This document shows positions 4,879 through 5,331 of a stretch of DNA of 5,331 bases, one piece after another (position 1 is the stretch's first letter; every line of letters starts with the position of its first letter). The stretch spans positions 1 to 5,331 of the forward strand of contig PWKX01000166.1 of NCBI GenBank assembly GCA_003559585.1, read 5' to 3'. Below the pieces are notes generated by a model that ran no database searches, was not told the DNA's origin, and saw nothing but the letters and a program-made list of their open reading frames with translations. The position numbers and the translations under genes were made by a program. The DNA is from Mollicutes bacterium. Its GTDB lineage: Bacteria > Bacillota_I > Bacilli_A > Izemoplasmatales > Izemoplasmataceae.

Positions 4879-5065
4879 GGTTCATAATGTGGTGCCCCTC
4901 GAAAATATCAAACGAACCGATACTTCATACTTCTTGTTACAATCATATAAAACGAACTGATGTTACCTAATGCTTGTTACAATCTTATAAAACGAACAAT
5001 GAAACAGAAATCTCAAAGCTATTTAAAACCTAGAACAATGACTAGAAACCATTTTCGAGGAGCAC
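4850..5065 (-). ncRNA. Candidate structured small RNA of about 215 nt, family not recognised
   Basis: Seen in sequence: the promoter at 5072-5099 predicts a start at G5065. The first 14 nt (5065-5052, GUGCUCCUCGAAAA) are complementary to 4905-4892 (UUUUCGAGGGGCAC) with one G-U pair, closing a domain of about 174 nt. A terminator with a U tail ends the RNA near 4850. Inside, GUUCGUUUUAUA occurs at 4997-4986 and 4957-4946 and, with one change, at 4917-4906. Local hairpins include UCUAG/CUAGG (5046-5042 with 5033-5029), ACAUCA with UGAUUGU around the second motif, and GAAGUAUC with GAUAUUUUC around the third. No open reading frame fits the region. 5'/3' end pairing and size recall 6S RNA, but the tandem loops do not and no 6S signature was recognised. 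It is not tmRNA, SRP RNA, RNase P RNA or tRNA by visible motifs. Alternatives: a regulatory leader of the CDGSH operon, or a small MITE with inverted ends. Confidence 0.65.
4905..4997 (-). repeat. 40-nt periodic repeat inside the small RNA
   Basis: Plus-strand copies CTTGTTACAATC(A/T)TATAAAACGAAC at 4933-4957 and 4973-4997 differ at one of 25 positions. A third partial copy at 4905-4917 matches 12 of 13 positions of the same register. The period is exactly 40 nt across all three. The 15-nt segments between them are only loosely similar. The third copy loses its outer half where the RNA's closing stem begins. Confidence 0.85.
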
Positions 5066-5071
5066 AGTTAC

Positions 5072-5099
5072 ATTATAGCATGAATGTTTCACCAATCAA
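5072..5099 (-). promoter_or_regulatory. Extended -10 promoter of the candidate small RNA
   Basis: On the minus strand, -35 TTGATT (5094-5099), 16-bp spacer, and TGCTATAAT, which is a TGn extended -10 with perfect TATAAT at 5072-5077. The expected start seven bases downstream is G5065, the first base of the 14-bp closing stem. Confidence 0.75.
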
Positions 5100-5163
5100 A
5101 TACATATCATATTACTAGTTAATCAACAACGCTGCAAAGCCTTTGCCACCTCGTAAATATTTA

Positions 5164-5331
5164 CTAAAGCAACCCGGCACCTCTGAACATTACCACTAAT
5201 ATAAAAATGCTAATCACAGCAAACGCTGTGGTAAATAATACCAAATGAGAAGCCAGTTCATCATCCCCTTGCAACCCTTTCGTGATGGCAACGGTTGATA
5301 TGCCAATAGGCGAAGCAAAAATAGCAATCAT
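5164..5331 (-). CDS. AEC-family (auxin efflux carrier-like) transporter, C-terminal fragment
   Basis: The 55 codons before TAG (5164-5166) are the C-terminal end of an AEC/PIN-like permease; the rest lies beyond the right edge, and the Met at the edge is an internal residue. The family pattern is ASP(V/I)(A/G)(V/I)S at the start of the penultimate helix, then GDDELASHLV, then a last helix of hydrophobic residues (VLFTTAFAVISIFILVVMF), with a short tail. AEC proteins are secondary carriers in the membrane, often for dicarboxylates such as malate or for amino acids in bacteria; the substrate here is unknown. The reading frame is intact and the end is where family members normally end, so it is cut by the window and not broken. 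No convincing terminator follows; the next element is the small-RNA promoter about 65 bp downstream. Confidence 0.8.
   Translation of the reverse strand: MIAIFASPIGISTVAITKGLQGDDELASHLVLFTTAFAVISIFILVVMFRGAGLL

Noticed and set aside
4727..4885. Possible small ORF starting at the minus-strand ATG 4885 after GAGGGG, about 53 codons, overlapping the CDGSH start out of frame.
   Set aside because: It runs straight through the terminator and the CDGSH promoter, its sequence is low-complexity hydrophobic, and its ribosome site is buried in the RNA's closing stem.
4933..4997. Direct repeats resembling a tiny CRISPR array or a tracrRNA anti-repeat.
   Set aside because: Only two full 25-nt copies with a 15-nt gap, far too short for spacers, no cas genes in the window, and the repeats lie within a folded transcript.
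4892..5065. 174-bp element with 14 of 15 matching inverted ends, as in a MITE.
   Set aside because: No target-site duplication is visible at the flanks, and a promoter placed exactly to start at the inner edge plus a terminator explain the layout better as an RNA gene. Kept only as an alternative; a genome-wide copy search would decide.
4892..5065. tRNA-like or tmRNA reading: GCUCCUC...GAGGGGC-A-CCA resembles an acceptor stem with CCA.
   Set aside because: The 17 nt before GAGGGGC cannot form a T arm, no D arm or tag reading frame is present, and the pairing extends well beyond seven base pairs on both sides.
5134..5146. GCAAAGCCTTTGC palindrome after the AEC gene as a terminator.
   Set aside because: The arms leave a 1-nt loop, so only about 4 bp can form, and no T run follows on the minus strand.

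Overview
The window comes from an AT-rich, low-GC Gram-positive-type genome that uses the standard code. TGA ends several genes (9-11, 646-648, 3514-3516, 4159-4161), and tryptophan is read from TGG, for example in the thioesterase and the CDGSH protein. Strong AAGGAGG-type ribosome sites, TTGACA/TATAAT-like promoters, U-tailed hairpin terminators and a plant-type acyl-ACP thioesterase together point to Firmicutes, or to an Acholeplasma-like mollicute that kept TGA as stop. That assignment is inference; there is no rRNA or marker gene here to settle it.

Layout, left to right. A short CopZ-like copper chaperone (minus, 9-194) is divergent from a small thioredoxin-family protein (plus, 323-634). 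A bidirectional terminator separates the latter from a convergent acyl-ACP thioesterase (minus, 646-1380). The thioesterase is divergent from methylglyoxal synthase (plus, 1463-1828), and the two core promoters are superimposed. A second bidirectional hairpin (1831-1851) closes mgsA and also a six-gene minus-strand run at 4772-1859. In transcription order that run is: double-CDGSH Fe-S protein, YbjQ-family protein, multi-pass membrane protein, PLDc_N-like small membrane protein, ABC ATPase, ABC-2 permease. The last five genes overlap or lie 1 nt apart, so they look translationally coupled.

The only long stretch without a protein gene, 4773-5163, is the most unusual part. It carries a clear minus-strand promoter whose predicted start coincides with the first base of a 14-bp stem. 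That stem closes a roughly 170-nt RNA, and an intrinsic terminator with a U tail follows. Inside the RNA a 12-nt motif (GUUCGUUUUAUA) recurs three times with exact 40-nt spacing, twice in candidate hairpin loops. I recognise no known RNA family and report it as a candidate undescribed small RNA, or less likely a leader for the downstream CDGSH operon, which has its own promoter. At the right edge is the C-terminal end of an AEC-family (auxin-efflux-carrier-like) transporter on the minus strand.

Functionally the window mixes thiol/metal/Fe-S handling (CopZ, thioredoxin, CDGSH, YbjQ), fatty-acid chain release (thioesterase), the glycolytic bypass (MgsA) and a membrane-linked ABC exporter resembling the Bacillus yxlE-yxlF-yxlG arrangement. 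I see no CRISPR array, tRNA, rRNA, insertion sequence or phage gene.
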